Shown here: positions 36,061-44,185 of the stretch, piece by piece | Layout: each line of letters begins with the position of its first letter | How positions within the stretch are numbered: the stretch's first letter is position 1 | Origin: Fidelibacterota bacterium TCS52 | GTDB lineage: Bacteria; Fidelibacterota; Fidelibacteria; Fidelibacterales; Fidelibacteraceae | Assembly (NCBI GenBank): GCA_001577215.1 | Contig: LSCC01000029.1 | Coordinates: forward strand, 1-63,134 | DNA: 63,134 nucleotides | Direction of reading: 5' to 3' | The notes under the pieces: generated by a model | The model's database searches: none | Seen by the model: only the letters and a program-made list of their open reading frames with translations | What the model was told of the DNA's origin: nothing | Position numbers and translations under genes: made by a program

Positions 36061-36888
36061 ATGAATAAAAAATTAATTAATAGAATTTTTGTTTCTGTAA
36101 TTTCGGTACCGATATTAATTTTATTGGTTTATATTGGTAAAATTTATTATTTGGTATTTATTATTATTGTTATTGGATTGTCATTATGGGAATTATTAAA
36201 ATTAACAAAATTTCCATCAATATTTTTAAAAATCAGCACTATTCTTATTGCTTCACTGAGTGTTGTTTCACTTTATTATAATAAATTCGAATATGTAGTT
36301 TTATTAATGTTACTTTTATTTTCGATAAATTCCATAATTTTAATGCTTTTTTATAAGAAAAATTTTATTAATAATTTATATTTGGGAATTGGTGCTTTTA
36401 TTTATCCCGCGTTAAGTATTAGTGCCTTGGTTTTAATTAGAGAATTTCCAAAATTGATCTCTGTTCCTTATAATACAGGTTGGTTACTGGGAATTCTATT
36501 GTTCCTCGGTATTTGGATTTGTGATTGTTGTGCATATTTCTTTGGAATGGCTTATGGGAAAAATAAAATTTATCCTTCTGTTAGTCCAAATAAATCTTGG
36601 GAAGGTACAATTGCTGGAATTTTTGGAAGTTTAATTGTTTATCTAATTGCATTTAAATTTAATGTGATAAATTTCTTTAATTTTTGGGATTATCTAGCAA
36701 TGGCATTAATTACAGGTATTTTTGGTCAATTAGGAGATTTTGTAGAATCGAAAATAAAGAGAACTATCGATGTAAAAGATTCGTCTAATTTATTAATGGA
36801 GCATGGAGGAGTTTTAGATAGATTCGATTCTTTAGCTTTAGCAGCTCCGATATTTTTGTTATATTTATATTTGCGATTTGTAAATTAA
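36061..36888 (+). CDS. cdsA: phosphatidate cytidylyltransferase
   Basis: Integral inner-membrane enzyme that makes CDP-diacylglycerol, the precursor of all major phospholipids. A 275-residue protein with about eight membrane helices. The family signature lies near the C-terminus: ESKIKRTIDVKDSSNLLMEH followed by GGVLDRFDS; the usual PGHGG is MEHGG here. The loop VSPNKSWEGTIAGIFGSLIV is also typical. Nine bases separate it from ltaE. Confidence 0.93.
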   Translation: MNKKLINRIFVSVISVPILILLVYIGKIYYLVFIIIVIGLSLWELLKLTKFPSIFLKISTILIASLSVVSLYYNKFEYVVLLMLLLFSINSIILMLFYKKNFINNLYLGIGAFIYPALSISALVLIREFPKLISVPYNTGWLLGILLFLGIWICDCCAYFFGMAYGKNKIYPSVSPNKSWEGTIAGIFGSLIVYLIAFKFNVINFFNFWDYLAMALITGIFGQLGDFVESKIKRTIDVKDSSNLLMEHGGVLDRFDSLALAAPIFLLYLYLRFVN

Positions 36889-36936
36889 TTGTTTAAATTA
36901 CGCATGAGTTTTTGACAAAATAATTGAGGTGTTAAA

Positions 36937-38757
36937 GTGATAAAAAAAGAAATTCGTTCAATATTAGCAACCGATTGTGGTAGCACTACTACAAAAGCAA
37001 TTCTAATTGAAAAAAGGGATGATGTCTATCGATTGGTTACAAGAGGTGAAGCTCCAACAACCGTAGAGGCGCCTTTTGAAGATGTAACACGTGGTGTGTT
37101 GAATAGTGTAAAGGAGGTTGAAGAACTTCGCGAAAGACAGCTGATGGATGGTGATAAGATTATTTCTCCTCAAAAAGATGATAAAGGAGTAGATATCTAT
37201 ATCTCTACAAGTTCTGCGGGTGGTGGATTACAGATGATGGTAGCTGGATTAGTGATGGCTATGAGTGCTGAATCAGCAGAAAGAGCAGCACTTGGAGCTG
37301 GTGCAATTGTGATGGATATTATTGCTGCAAATGATGGGAGATTGGCACACGAAAAAATATCCAGGATTAGACATTTACGACCGGATATGATACTTCTATC
37401 CGGAGGTACTGACAGAGGTAATATAAAGACAGTTGTGGAATTATCAGAATTAATCAAAGCTGCGAATCCTCAACCTAGGTTAGGAATGAATTATAAATTG
37501 CCGGTTATTTATGCAGGTAATAAAAAAGCATCCGGAGAAGTTGAGAAAAATTTAGATAAAATTAGTGATTTAAGTGTTGTCTCAAATTTGCGTCCTACAT
37601 TAGAAAGTGAAAATCTTGGTCCGGCTCGTGATAAAATTCATGATTTGTTTATGGAACATGTAATGGCACAAGCACCGGGATATAAAAAATTAATGGCTAT
37701 GACAGATGCAGATATTATGCCTACTCCCGGAGCAGTTGGATATATCATGCAAGTAATTGCAAGGAATGAAAACATAACTGTTGTTGGTGTTGATATTGGT
37801 GGTGCTACTACGGATATATTTTCAGTTTTTAAAGATCTTGAATCAAAAAAACCTGTATTTAATAGAACTGTAAGTGCAAATCTAGGAATGAGTTATTCTA
37901 TCTCAAACGTATTAGCAGAAGCCACATTGCCAAATATTCAAAGATGGGTTCCATTTGAAATTAATGAAGTGGAGTTAAGAAACCGTATTGGGAATAAAAT
38001 GATACGTCCAACCACAATTCCTCAATCATTAGAAGAATTGAAACTTGAACAGGCAATTGCGAGAGAAGCATTGAGATTATCATTCAAACAACATAAATCA
38101 TTTGCTGTTGGACTTAAAGGAGTGCAAAGAGAAAGAACTATTTCCGATGCATTTGAACAGACAGCTTCCGGTGTTACATTAGTGGATATGATGGATTTAG
38201 ATCTAATGGTTGGAAGTGGGGGAGTTTTGTCACATGCACCAAGGAGAAATCAAGCTGCAAAAATGATGATAGATGCATTTTTACCAGAAGGTGTTACTCA
38301 AATTGCAGTAGATTCAATTTTTATGATGCCACATTTAGGCGTTTTAGCAAGTGTAAATGAACACGCTGCTACTGAAGTTTTTAATAAAGATTGTTTAATT
38401 CGCTTAGGAACATGCATCGCTCCAGTAGGGAAATCAAAATATGGTAAAGATTATATTAAAGTTGAATTGGATTTGCCAGATGGTACAAAATTTGACAGGA
38501 CAATGAAATACGGTGAATTTCTACTTATAGAAGCACCTTATACTGCAATTCCTGCAACAATAACTCCAGCTTCAAGAAAAATCGATGTTGGTTCAGGTCC
38601 CGGTGAAGTTGTAAATACAAAAGTTTATGGAGGATCTGTGGGAATAATAATTGATGCAAGGGGAAGGCGACCTTTTATTATTCCAGAAGATCCAAAAGAG
38701 AGAGTTGAGAAATTACAGGAATGGAGTAAAGCAATAAAAGAATTTGATGAAAATTAA
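36937..38757 (+). CDS. GlmL/MutL-family ASKHA ATPase, orphan
   Basis: A 606-residue protein of the GlmL (MutL) family. Two ASKHA phosphate loops are visible: ATDCGSTTTKAILIE (about 10-24) and VGVDIGGATTDIFSVF (about 282-297); an adenosine motif follows in LMVGSGGVLSHAPRRN. GlmL proteins accompany B12-dependent glutamate mutase and ornithine aminomutase and are thought to reactivate or assemble them. No mutase subunit (glmS, glmE), B12-binding protein or methylaspartase is in the window. Instead the next gene encodes a hybrid-barrel/KOW protein. It starts at GTG after GAGG. Its partner here must be something else or lie elsewhere. Confidence 0.85.
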   Translation: MIKKEIRSILATDCGSTTTKAILIEKRDDVYRLVTRGEAPTTVEAPFEDVTRGVLNSVKEVEELRERQLMDGDKIISPQKDDKGVDIYISTSSAGGGLQMMVAGLVMAMSAESAERAALGAGAIVMDIIAANDGRLAHEKISRIRHLRPDMILLSGGTDRGNIKTVVELSELIKAANPQPRLGMNYKLPVIYAGNKKASGEVEKNLDKISDLSVVSNLRPTLESENLGPARDKIHDLFMEHVMAQAPGYKKLMAMTDADIMPTPGAVGYIMQVIARNENITVVGVDIGGATTDIFSVFKDLESKKPVFNRTVSANLGMSYSISNVLAEATLPNIQRWVPFEINEVELRNRIGNKMIRPTTIPQSLEELKLEQAIAREALRLSFKQHKSFAVGLKGVQRERTISDAFEQTASGVTLVDMMDLDLMVGSGGVLSHAPRRNQAAKMMIDAFLPEGVTQIAVDSIFMMPHLGVLASVNEHAATEVFNKDCLIRLGTCIAPVGKSKYGKDYIKVELDLPDGTKFDRTMKYGEFLLIEAPYTAIPATITPASRKIDVGSGPGEVVNTKVYGGSVGIIIDARGRRPFIIPEDPKERVEKLQEWSKAIKEFDEN

Positions 38758-38813
38758 TAATATATTCAATAATAAAAAGTAATGATTTATTTTTGAGACA
38801 ATAGGAGGATAAA

Positions 38814-39941
38814 ATGGCACATGCTTATATTCCGGGTTTAAAAGTGGTACCAAATACAACAGTAAAGAAAGCAAGACAATTACCGATCAAGGGTGAAATA
38901 TTAAGAAAAGTAGGAGAAAATGTAGCTGCAGTTGATGAAGTAGCAAAGACACATTTACCTGGTAACATAATTCCTACAAATATTGCAAATAAATTAAATA
39001 TAGAACCGGCTGATATAAATGATTTTATGAAAAAAGAAGAGGGTGATCCAATAAAAGAAGGTGAGGTAATTGCTGAAACGAATGGAATATTTGGACTGTT
39101 TAAAAGTTCTGTACAAGCTCCTATTGATGGAACATTAGAATCATTTTCACATATTACCGGTCAAGCGATTTTACGAGAAAGTCCAATTCCTGTAGCAGTA
39201 AATGCTTATGTTAATGGTGTTGTTGATGAAATTATTGCAGATGAAGGAGTAGTTGTAAAAACTCAAGCAGCATTTATTCAAGGGGTTTTTGGTATTGGTG
39301 GAGAGCAAAGAGGAAAAATAAAAATTGTTACTTCTATGCAAGATGATCCTATTGAAGAAAAAATGATAGATGAAAGTTGTAAAGATAAAATTATTGTTGG
39401 TGGAGCATTTTTAACGCATTCAGCTTTCAAAAAAGCATTAAAAATGAAAGTGAAAGGAATTGTTGTTGGTGGATTTAACTACAATGATATTAAAAAAATA
39501 ATTGGGTACGATATCGGTGTAGCAATAACCGGACAGGAAGATGTTAATACAACATTGATTTTAACTGAGGGATTTGGTGAAATTCATATGGCAAAACAGA
39601 CATTTGAATTACTGAAAAAACATGAAGGAGATGTTGCGTCCATTAATGGTGCGACTCAGATTCGTGCAGGTGTGATTCGTCCGGAAGTGATTATTCCAGT
39701 AAAAGCAGACTTAAAAAAAGACTCTCCTAAACAAGAAATAATTGGAATGGATATTGGTACAGAGGTAAGAATAATTCGTGCACCATATTTTGGAATGATA
39801 GGGAGTGTATCCGGACTTCCACATAAATTACAAAAATTAGAATCAGGTTCTTTAGCTCGTGTTGCAAAAATAAAAATATGGGAAACTAAAAAAGAAGTAT
39901 TATTACCACGAGCAAACTTAGAGATGATTGAAAATAAATAA
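38814..39941 (+). CDS. barrel-sandwich hybrid / KOW-domain protein of unknown function
   Basis: A 375-residue cytoplasmic protein I cannot name. Residues about 22-135 contain repeated hybrid-barrel elements like those of RnfC or biotinyl domains (KGEILRKVGENVAAVDEVAK, GDPIKEGEVIAETNGIFGLF, SSVQAPIDGTLESF). A middle part (about 140-310) has GGAFLTHSAFKKALKMKVKG, IGYDIGVAITGQED, LILTEGFGEIHMAKQTFELL and NGATQIRAGVIRPE. The C-terminus is KOW-like (GTEVRIIRAPYFGMIGSVSG). It follows the GlmL-like gene after 56 bases with its own AGGAGG. I recall the pair as conserved in uncultured FCB lineages. No membrane segment is present. Confidence 0.75.
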   Translation: MAHAYIPGLKVVPNTTVKKARQLPIKGEILRKVGENVAAVDEVAKTHLPGNIIPTNIANKLNIEPADINDFMKKEEGDPIKEGEVIAETNGIFGLFKSSVQAPIDGTLESFSHITGQAILRESPIPVAVNAYVNGVVDEIIADEGVVVKTQAAFIQGVFGIGGEQRGKIKIVTSMQDDPIEEKMIDESCKDKIIVGGAFLTHSAFKKALKMKVKGIVVGGFNYNDIKKIIGYDIGVAITGQEDVNTTLILTEGFGEIHMAKQTFELLKKHEGDVASINGATQIRAGVIRPEVIIPVKADLKKDSPKQEIIGMDIGTEVRIIRAPYFGMIGSVSGLPHKLQKLESGSLARVAKIKIWETKKEVLLPRANLEMIENK

Positions 39942-39962
39942 TAATAATTGATTAGGAATATT

Positions 39963-40364
39963 ATGTATTTTACAAGTAAATATTTTAATGATACAATACT
40001 ATTTAAGGCAAAGGATATAGTACTAAGCGATTTGGGAATTGTTCAATATAAAAGAGGTCTTGCATCTGCATTATCTAAACAAGATGTGAAAAATATTATT
40101 TTAGATTTCAAACGAGTAAAAATTAATAATAGTAATGGACTAAGCACATTATTATTGGCAAAAAGGTATTCTCAAGGTAAAGGAGGAAAATGTACCTTAG
40201 CATTTCCTCAACCCAAAGTTGTTAGTTGTATGAAAAAAGCAGGTATTTATAAGCTCTTTGGAATCATTGATGATAAGAATGAATATCAAAATATGATGAA
40301 GAAATTCAAGAAAGTGAATGAAGTAGAAAAACCATCAAATAACAAAACTATCAATAAAAAATAA
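39963..40364 (+). CDS. STAS-domain (anti-sigma factor antagonist-like) protein
   Basis: A 133-residue protein whose core (about 1-112) has the STAS pattern: VKNIILDFKRVKINNSNGLS, TLLLAKRYSQGKGGKCTLAF and VVSCMKKAGIYKLFGIID. The Ser of NSNGLS takes the place where SpoIIAA-type proteins are phosphorylated. A basic, disordered tail follows. I chose the ATG at 39963 (AGGA six bases before) over a TTG at 39948. It begins 21 bases after the KOW gene, so the GlmL-like/KOW/STAS genes probably act together. No anti-sigma kinase is in the window. Confidence 0.75.
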   Translation: MYFTSKYFNDTILFKAKDIVLSDLGIVQYKRGLASALSKQDVKNIILDFKRVKINNSNGLSTLLLAKRYSQGKGGKCTLAFPQPKVVSCMKKAGIYKLFGIIDDKNEYQNMMKKFKKVNEVEKPSNNKTINKK

Positions 40365-40384
40365 AATATGTTTTTTGTGTTATA

Positions 40385-41002
40385 GTGATTTTATTTTTAC
40401 AAAACATTGATTATCAACTATTTATTTTAGTTAATCAAAAATTAATACATCCTATATTGGATGTATTTTTTGTATTAATAACAGGAAAAATATTTTGGAT
40501 TGCTCCTTTATTAGCTTTTTCCGTTTTTGCTATTTTCTTTGACAAAAAAAGAGGAAAGATTGTTTTTATTTTAATGATATTGGCGGTTAGTTTTTCCGAT
40601 TATTCTGCTTATAATTGGTTGAAACCAAATATAAAAAGAGTCAGACCTTCAAGAGCTATGAAATATTATGAAGATATTAGTCCGGGATTGAATAGAGCAT
40701 TAGAAGATATTAGAATATTAACAGGGAGAGGCGGAAAATGGTCAATGCCATCAAATCACGCATCCAATTTTTTTGCTGTCGCAACTCTTTTGGCGATTTT
40801 TTATTTTAGATATAGATATTTATATTTTATTGTTGCATTTTTAGTAGGATATTCTCGTATTTATGTAGGGAAACATTATCCGTTTGATATTTTTATAGGA
40901 ATGATCTACGGAATATTTATTGCATTATTGTTTTATTATTTTTGGGTTATGATAAGAGTGAAATTAGAAAAAAAGGAAAATTATTTACTTACGATAAAAT
41001 AG
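40385..41002 (+). CDS. PAP2-family membrane phosphatase
   Basis: A 205-residue inner-membrane phosphatase with about five helices. The three-part active site is complete: KPNIKRVRPSR (80-90), MPSNHASN (PSxH at 122-125) and SRIYVGKHYPFD (157-168). Such enzymes hydrolyse undecaprenyl pyrophosphate or phosphatidyl glycerophosphate; no residue decides between them. It starts at GTG and ends two bases from the convergent transglutaminase-like gene. It is the last gene of the EnvC-initiated group. Confidence 0.9.
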   Translation: MILFLQNIDYQLFILVNQKLIHPILDVFFVLITGKIFWIAPLLAFSVFAIFFDKKRGKIVFILMILAVSFSDYSAYNWLKPNIKRVRPSRAMKYYEDISPGLNRALEDIRILTGRGGKWSMPSNHASNFFAVATLLAIFYFRYRYLYFIVAFLVGYSRIYVGKHYPFDIFIGMIYGIFIALLFYYFWVMIRVKLEKKENYLLTIK

Positions 41003-41004
41003 CT

Positions 41005-41718
41005 TTATTTTATTTTTAAATTACCATTACGAATTTTCATAACTTTTTTATTTATTTTTTTCATAAATAATTTTTTATAAAGTATCCTTCTTATTCCAGT
41101 CAAAGTTTGTTTATAATATTCAAAAAAATCATCTGGGGAATTATATATATCCAAATATTCGACAATTCCTCCTCTTTGAACAAATGTGTTTTGTTCATTC
41201 CAAGAGTTATTAATTTTATTTTGATCAATTAACGCAATTCCATACCCATTAAATTCCTTTTCTCTTTTTGGATACATTGATAGAATTTTATTTAAGTAAT
41301 TATTATCAACTGTAACACCCTCTAGAACAACCCACTGATCCTTATAAAATACTTCTGCCCAACCATGAATCATTTTTTGTGGAAATAATAAATAAGCGAT
41401 ACCTTTGACCGCTCCATTATGGATATTTTTTTTAATTTTCAATCCCTTGAATTTGCAAGAAACCCCATTTGAGCGTAATAGTGCCATGAGTAATATAGAT
41501 TTTGTTATTCCATTTCCATATTTTTTTTCTAAAACATCAGATGCTTTTACATTATCAGATTCAGGATAACCAAACAAAATTTCGTTTTGAACAAAGTTGT
41601 AAATTTGCTTAATTTTTTCATATTTAGTTAAATGTGCCCATTTTTTTTTGAAGTTTAGATCTTCAATAATTTTATGGTTATAATTTAACAATTTTGTTTT
41701 TTGTAAGAATCTGTCCAT
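41005..41718 (-). CDS. transglutaminase-fold protein lacking the catalytic cysteine
   Basis: A 237-residue protein of the transglutaminase-like fold: TKYEKIKQIYNFVQNEI, VLEKKYGNGITKSILLMALL followed by RSNGVSCKFKGL, then MIHGWAEVFYKDQWVVLEGV. In active members the first of these loops reads G-x-C; here the Cys position is Gly70 (codon GGA, two changes from TGT). His118 is kept but the third residue (Asp) is Glu133. Peptidase or transglutaminase activity is therefore unlikely. There is no signal peptide. The gene stands alone on the minus strand, convergent with the PAP2 gene. A binding or scaffolding role is possible. Confidence 0.75.
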   Translation of the reverse strand: MDRFLQKTKLLNYNHKIIEDLNFKKKWAHLTKYEKIKQIYNFVQNEILFGYPESDNVKASDVLEKKYGNGITKSILLMALLRSNGVSCKFKGLKIKKNIHNGAVKGIAYLLFPQKMIHGWAEVFYKDQWVVLEGVTVDNNYLNKILSMYPKREKEFNGYGIALIDQNKINNSWNEQNTFVQRGGIVEYLDIYNSPDDFFEYYKQTLTGIRRILYKKLFMKKINKKVMKIRNGNLKIK

Positions 41719-41796
41719 TTATTTGTTTTCTCTTTTTCCCATAAAATAATATAAGAAATATTTGTTGAATATGAAATAGTATTTTTTAATACACAT

Positions 41797-41826
41797 CTAT
41801 AATTACTACTATTTTTTAGTAGATAG
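41797..41826. repeat. inverted repeat upstream of dciA
   Basis: Perfect 6-base arms CTACTA and TAGTAG around TTTTT, extended by CTAT and ATAG with a 5-base bulge. It lies in the 214-base divergent spacer between the transglutaminase-like gene and dciA. It could be an operator or RNA hairpin; no DnaA-box cluster accompanies it. Confidence 0.35.
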
Positions 41827-41932
41827 AATATGATTTTATAACAAAATATTTCTATTATTTAAATTAAAAAATTAGTTAAAATAATTCTTTTTTTTAGTGA
41901 TTATTTAATATATTTTTGTTAAATTATACATA

Positions 41933-42208
41933 ATGAAAAAGATGGATAATATATATTGGGATATTGTTAAAAGTGTAGCAGATGAAAGTGCAATTGATGA
42001 ATATAAAGCGTTAAAAATGTGGACAAAAATAGTTGGGAAAAGGGTTGCAAATGTAACGACGCCTATTAAAATAATAAGTGGGAAAATGATTGTCAAGGTG
42101 AAAAATAGTGTTTGGAGAAATGAGTTAGTAATGTTAAAAGAAGAAATAATAAGAAAATATGAAAATAAATTAGGAAACAAAATTATTAAAGATATTAAAT
42201 TTGTGTAA
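41933..42208 (+). CDS. dciA: DciA-like protein (DUF721), replicative helicase loader
   Basis: A 91-residue protein that matches DUF721: YKALKMWTKIVGKRVANVTT, PIKIISGKMIVKVKNSVWRN and ELVMLKEEIIRKYENKLGNK. DciA loads or operates the replicative helicase DnaB in bacteria without DnaC/DnaI. It stands 27 bases before gyrB, the usual position in a dnaA-dnaN-recF-dciA-gyrB arrangement, although dnaA, dnaN and recF are not upstream here. There is no evident ribosome site before the ATG. Confidence 0.87.
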   Translation: MKKMDNIYWDIVKSVADESAIDEYKALKMWTKIVGKRVANVTTPIKIISGKMIVKVKNSVWRNELVMLKEEIIRKYENKLGNKIIKDIKFV

Positions 42209-42235
42209 TAAGATTTATTCATAAAGAGAGAGGAA

Positions 42236-44161
42236 ATGACAAAACAGAAAGAAACATATCAATCCAATAAAATTACGGTATTAAAGGGACTTGAAGCAGT
42301 AAGAAAAAGACCGGCAATGTATATTGGGGACACAGGAAAAAGAGGATTGCATCATCTGATCTATGAAGTTGTTGACAATGCAATTGATGAAGCATTAGCC
42401 GGTTATTGTTCTCATATAGAAATTACAATTCATAAAGATAATATGGTTAGCGTATCTGATGATGGTAGAGGAATGCCAGTAGATATTCATCCAACTGAGA
42501 AAAAACCAGGTGTAGAAGTGATAATGACTCAACTACATGCAGGTGGAAAATTTGATAAAGGCAGTTATAAGGTATCGGGAGGATTACACGGTGTTGGTGT
42601 TTCGGTTGTAAATGCATTATCGAGTAAATGTATTGTAGATATCAAAAGGAAAGGCAAAATATTTCAACAAGAATACGCGAAAGGGTATCCGATTGGTAAG
42701 TTAACAATAGTTGGAAAGTCGAAAAAAACAGGTTCATCTGTTAAATTTATTCCAGATGAAACAATATTTCCGAAAATTCATTTTGATTTTGAAGTTATAA
42801 GCGAAAGAATGAGAGAACTAGCATTTTTAAATAAAAATATCAAGATAACAATAACAGACGAAATAAATGATGAATCCGAAATGTTCCAATATAAAGGTGG
42901 AATTGTTGAATTTGTGAAATATATTAACGAGACGCGTCATCCGTTACATGCTAAGCCTGTGTTTGTTTCTGCCGAAAGAGATGAAGTTGAAGTTGAATTT
43001 GCTTTCCAATATAACGATAGTTATTCGGAAAATTTCTTTTCTTTTGTAAATTGTATAAATACAGTTGAAGGAGGAACTCATTTAACCGGTGCAAAAACAG
43101 CTATTACTCGATCTTTAAACAATTATGCCTCAAAAAATAATCTTTTTAATAAGATGAAAAAGAAAAATTTTTCATTGAGTGGAGATGATACTCGTGAGGG
43201 AATAATTGCGGTTATTTCTGTCCGAGTGCAAGAACCACAATTTGAAGGGCAGACAAAGACAAAATTGGGTAATGGTGAAGTTAAGGGAATTGTTGATAGT
43301 ATTATTTCTGAAGGAATGAATGAATATTTTGAACAGCATCCAAGTGTAATAAAAAAGATCATTGAAAAAAGTATTTTAGCTGCCAAAGCGAAAGAAGCAG
43401 CAAAAGCAGCTAGAGAACTTACTCGTAGAAAAAGTATTCTTGATGGAGGCAGTCTACCGGGAAAATTAGCAGATTGTTCTATAAAAGATCCGGCTTTAAG
43501 CGAAATTTATATAGTTGAGGGTGATTCTGCAGGCGGTTCAGCAAAGCAAGGAAGAGATAGGCGTTTTCAAGCGATTTTACCATTAAGAGGAAAAATCCTT
43601 AATGTTGAAAAATCCCGAATGGAAAAAATGTTAAAGAATAAAGAAATTCGCGCAATGATTACAGCATTTGGAGCGGGAATTGGTCAAGATGAATTTGATA
43701 TTAGCAAGTTAAGATATCATAAAATAATAATAATGACCGATGCAGATGTAGATGGAGCCCATATACGAACATTACTATTGACTTTTTTCTTTCGTCATAT
43801 GGGTGATTTGATAACCGGAGGACATATTTATATTGCTCAACCTCCTTTATATTTAATTAAACGAGGGAAAAAAAAGCAATGGGCTTTTAATGATGATGAA
43901 ATGGAAAATATTATTAAAAGATGGAAAAAAGAGAGTAAGAGTAAAATAACAATTTCTCGTTATAAAGGTTTAGGTGAAATGAATCCCGATCAGTTATGGA
44001 ATACCACTATGGATCCGGAATTCCGAACTGTGAAACAAGTAACTCTTGATGATGCTGCTGGTGCAGATAGAATGTTTTCCATATTGATGGGGGAAGTAGT
44101 GGAACCGCGTAGAAATTTTATTCAGAAAAACGCGAAATATGTTAAAAATTTAGATATATAG
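42236..44161 (+). CDS. gyrB: DNA gyrase subunit B
   Basis: ATPase subunit of DNA gyrase. The GHKL ATP site shows VLKGLEAVRKRPAMYIGDTG, EVVDNAIDEALAGYC, DDGRGMPVDIHPTEKKPGVE and SGGLHGVGVSVVNALS. The TOPRIM domain has IVEGDSAGGSAKQGRDRRFQ and IMTDADVDGAHIRTLLLTFF. The C-terminus carries ISRYKGLGEMNPDQLWNTTM. Length 641 fits the short GyrB type without the enterobacterial insertion. The start follows GAGAGAGG. Confidence 0.97.
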   Translation: MTKQKETYQSNKITVLKGLEAVRKRPAMYIGDTGKRGLHHLIYEVVDNAIDEALAGYCSHIEITIHKDNMVSVSDDGRGMPVDIHPTEKKPGVEVIMTQLHAGGKFDKGSYKVSGGLHGVGVSVVNALSSKCIVDIKRKGKIFQQEYAKGYPIGKLTIVGKSKKTGSSVKFIPDETIFPKIHFDFEVISERMRELAFLNKNIKITITDEINDESEMFQYKGGIVEFVKYINETRHPLHAKPVFVSAERDEVEVEFAFQYNDSYSENFFSFVNCINTVEGGTHLTGAKTAITRSLNNYASKNNLFNKMKKKNFSLSGDDTREGIIAVISVRVQEPQFEGQTKTKLGNGEVKGIVDSIISEGMNEYFEQHPSVIKKIIEKSILAAKAKEAAKAARELTRRKSILDGGSLPGKLADCSIKDPALSEIYIVEGDSAGGSAKQGRDRRFQAILPLRGKILNVEKSRMEKMLKNKEIRAMITAFGAGIGQDEFDISKLRYHKIIIMTDADVDGAHIRTLLLTFFFRHMGDLITGGHIYIAQPPLYLIKRGKKKQWAFNDDEMENIIKRWKKESKSKITISRYKGLGEMNPDQLWNTTMDPEFRTVKQVTLDDAAGADRMFSILMGEVVEPRRNFIQKNAKYVKNLDI

Positions 44162-44185
44162 AATTAAAATTATAAAGGTGTAATT

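Noticed and set aside
36911..36936. TTGACA before the GlmL-like gene as a promoter
   Set aside because: It lies only 20 bases before the GTG, leaving no room for a -10 box and leader.
41719..41932. Possible replication origin next to dciA-gyrB
   Set aside because: The spacer is A+T-rich, but I found no cluster of DnaA boxes (only one poor match) and no dnaA or dnaN.
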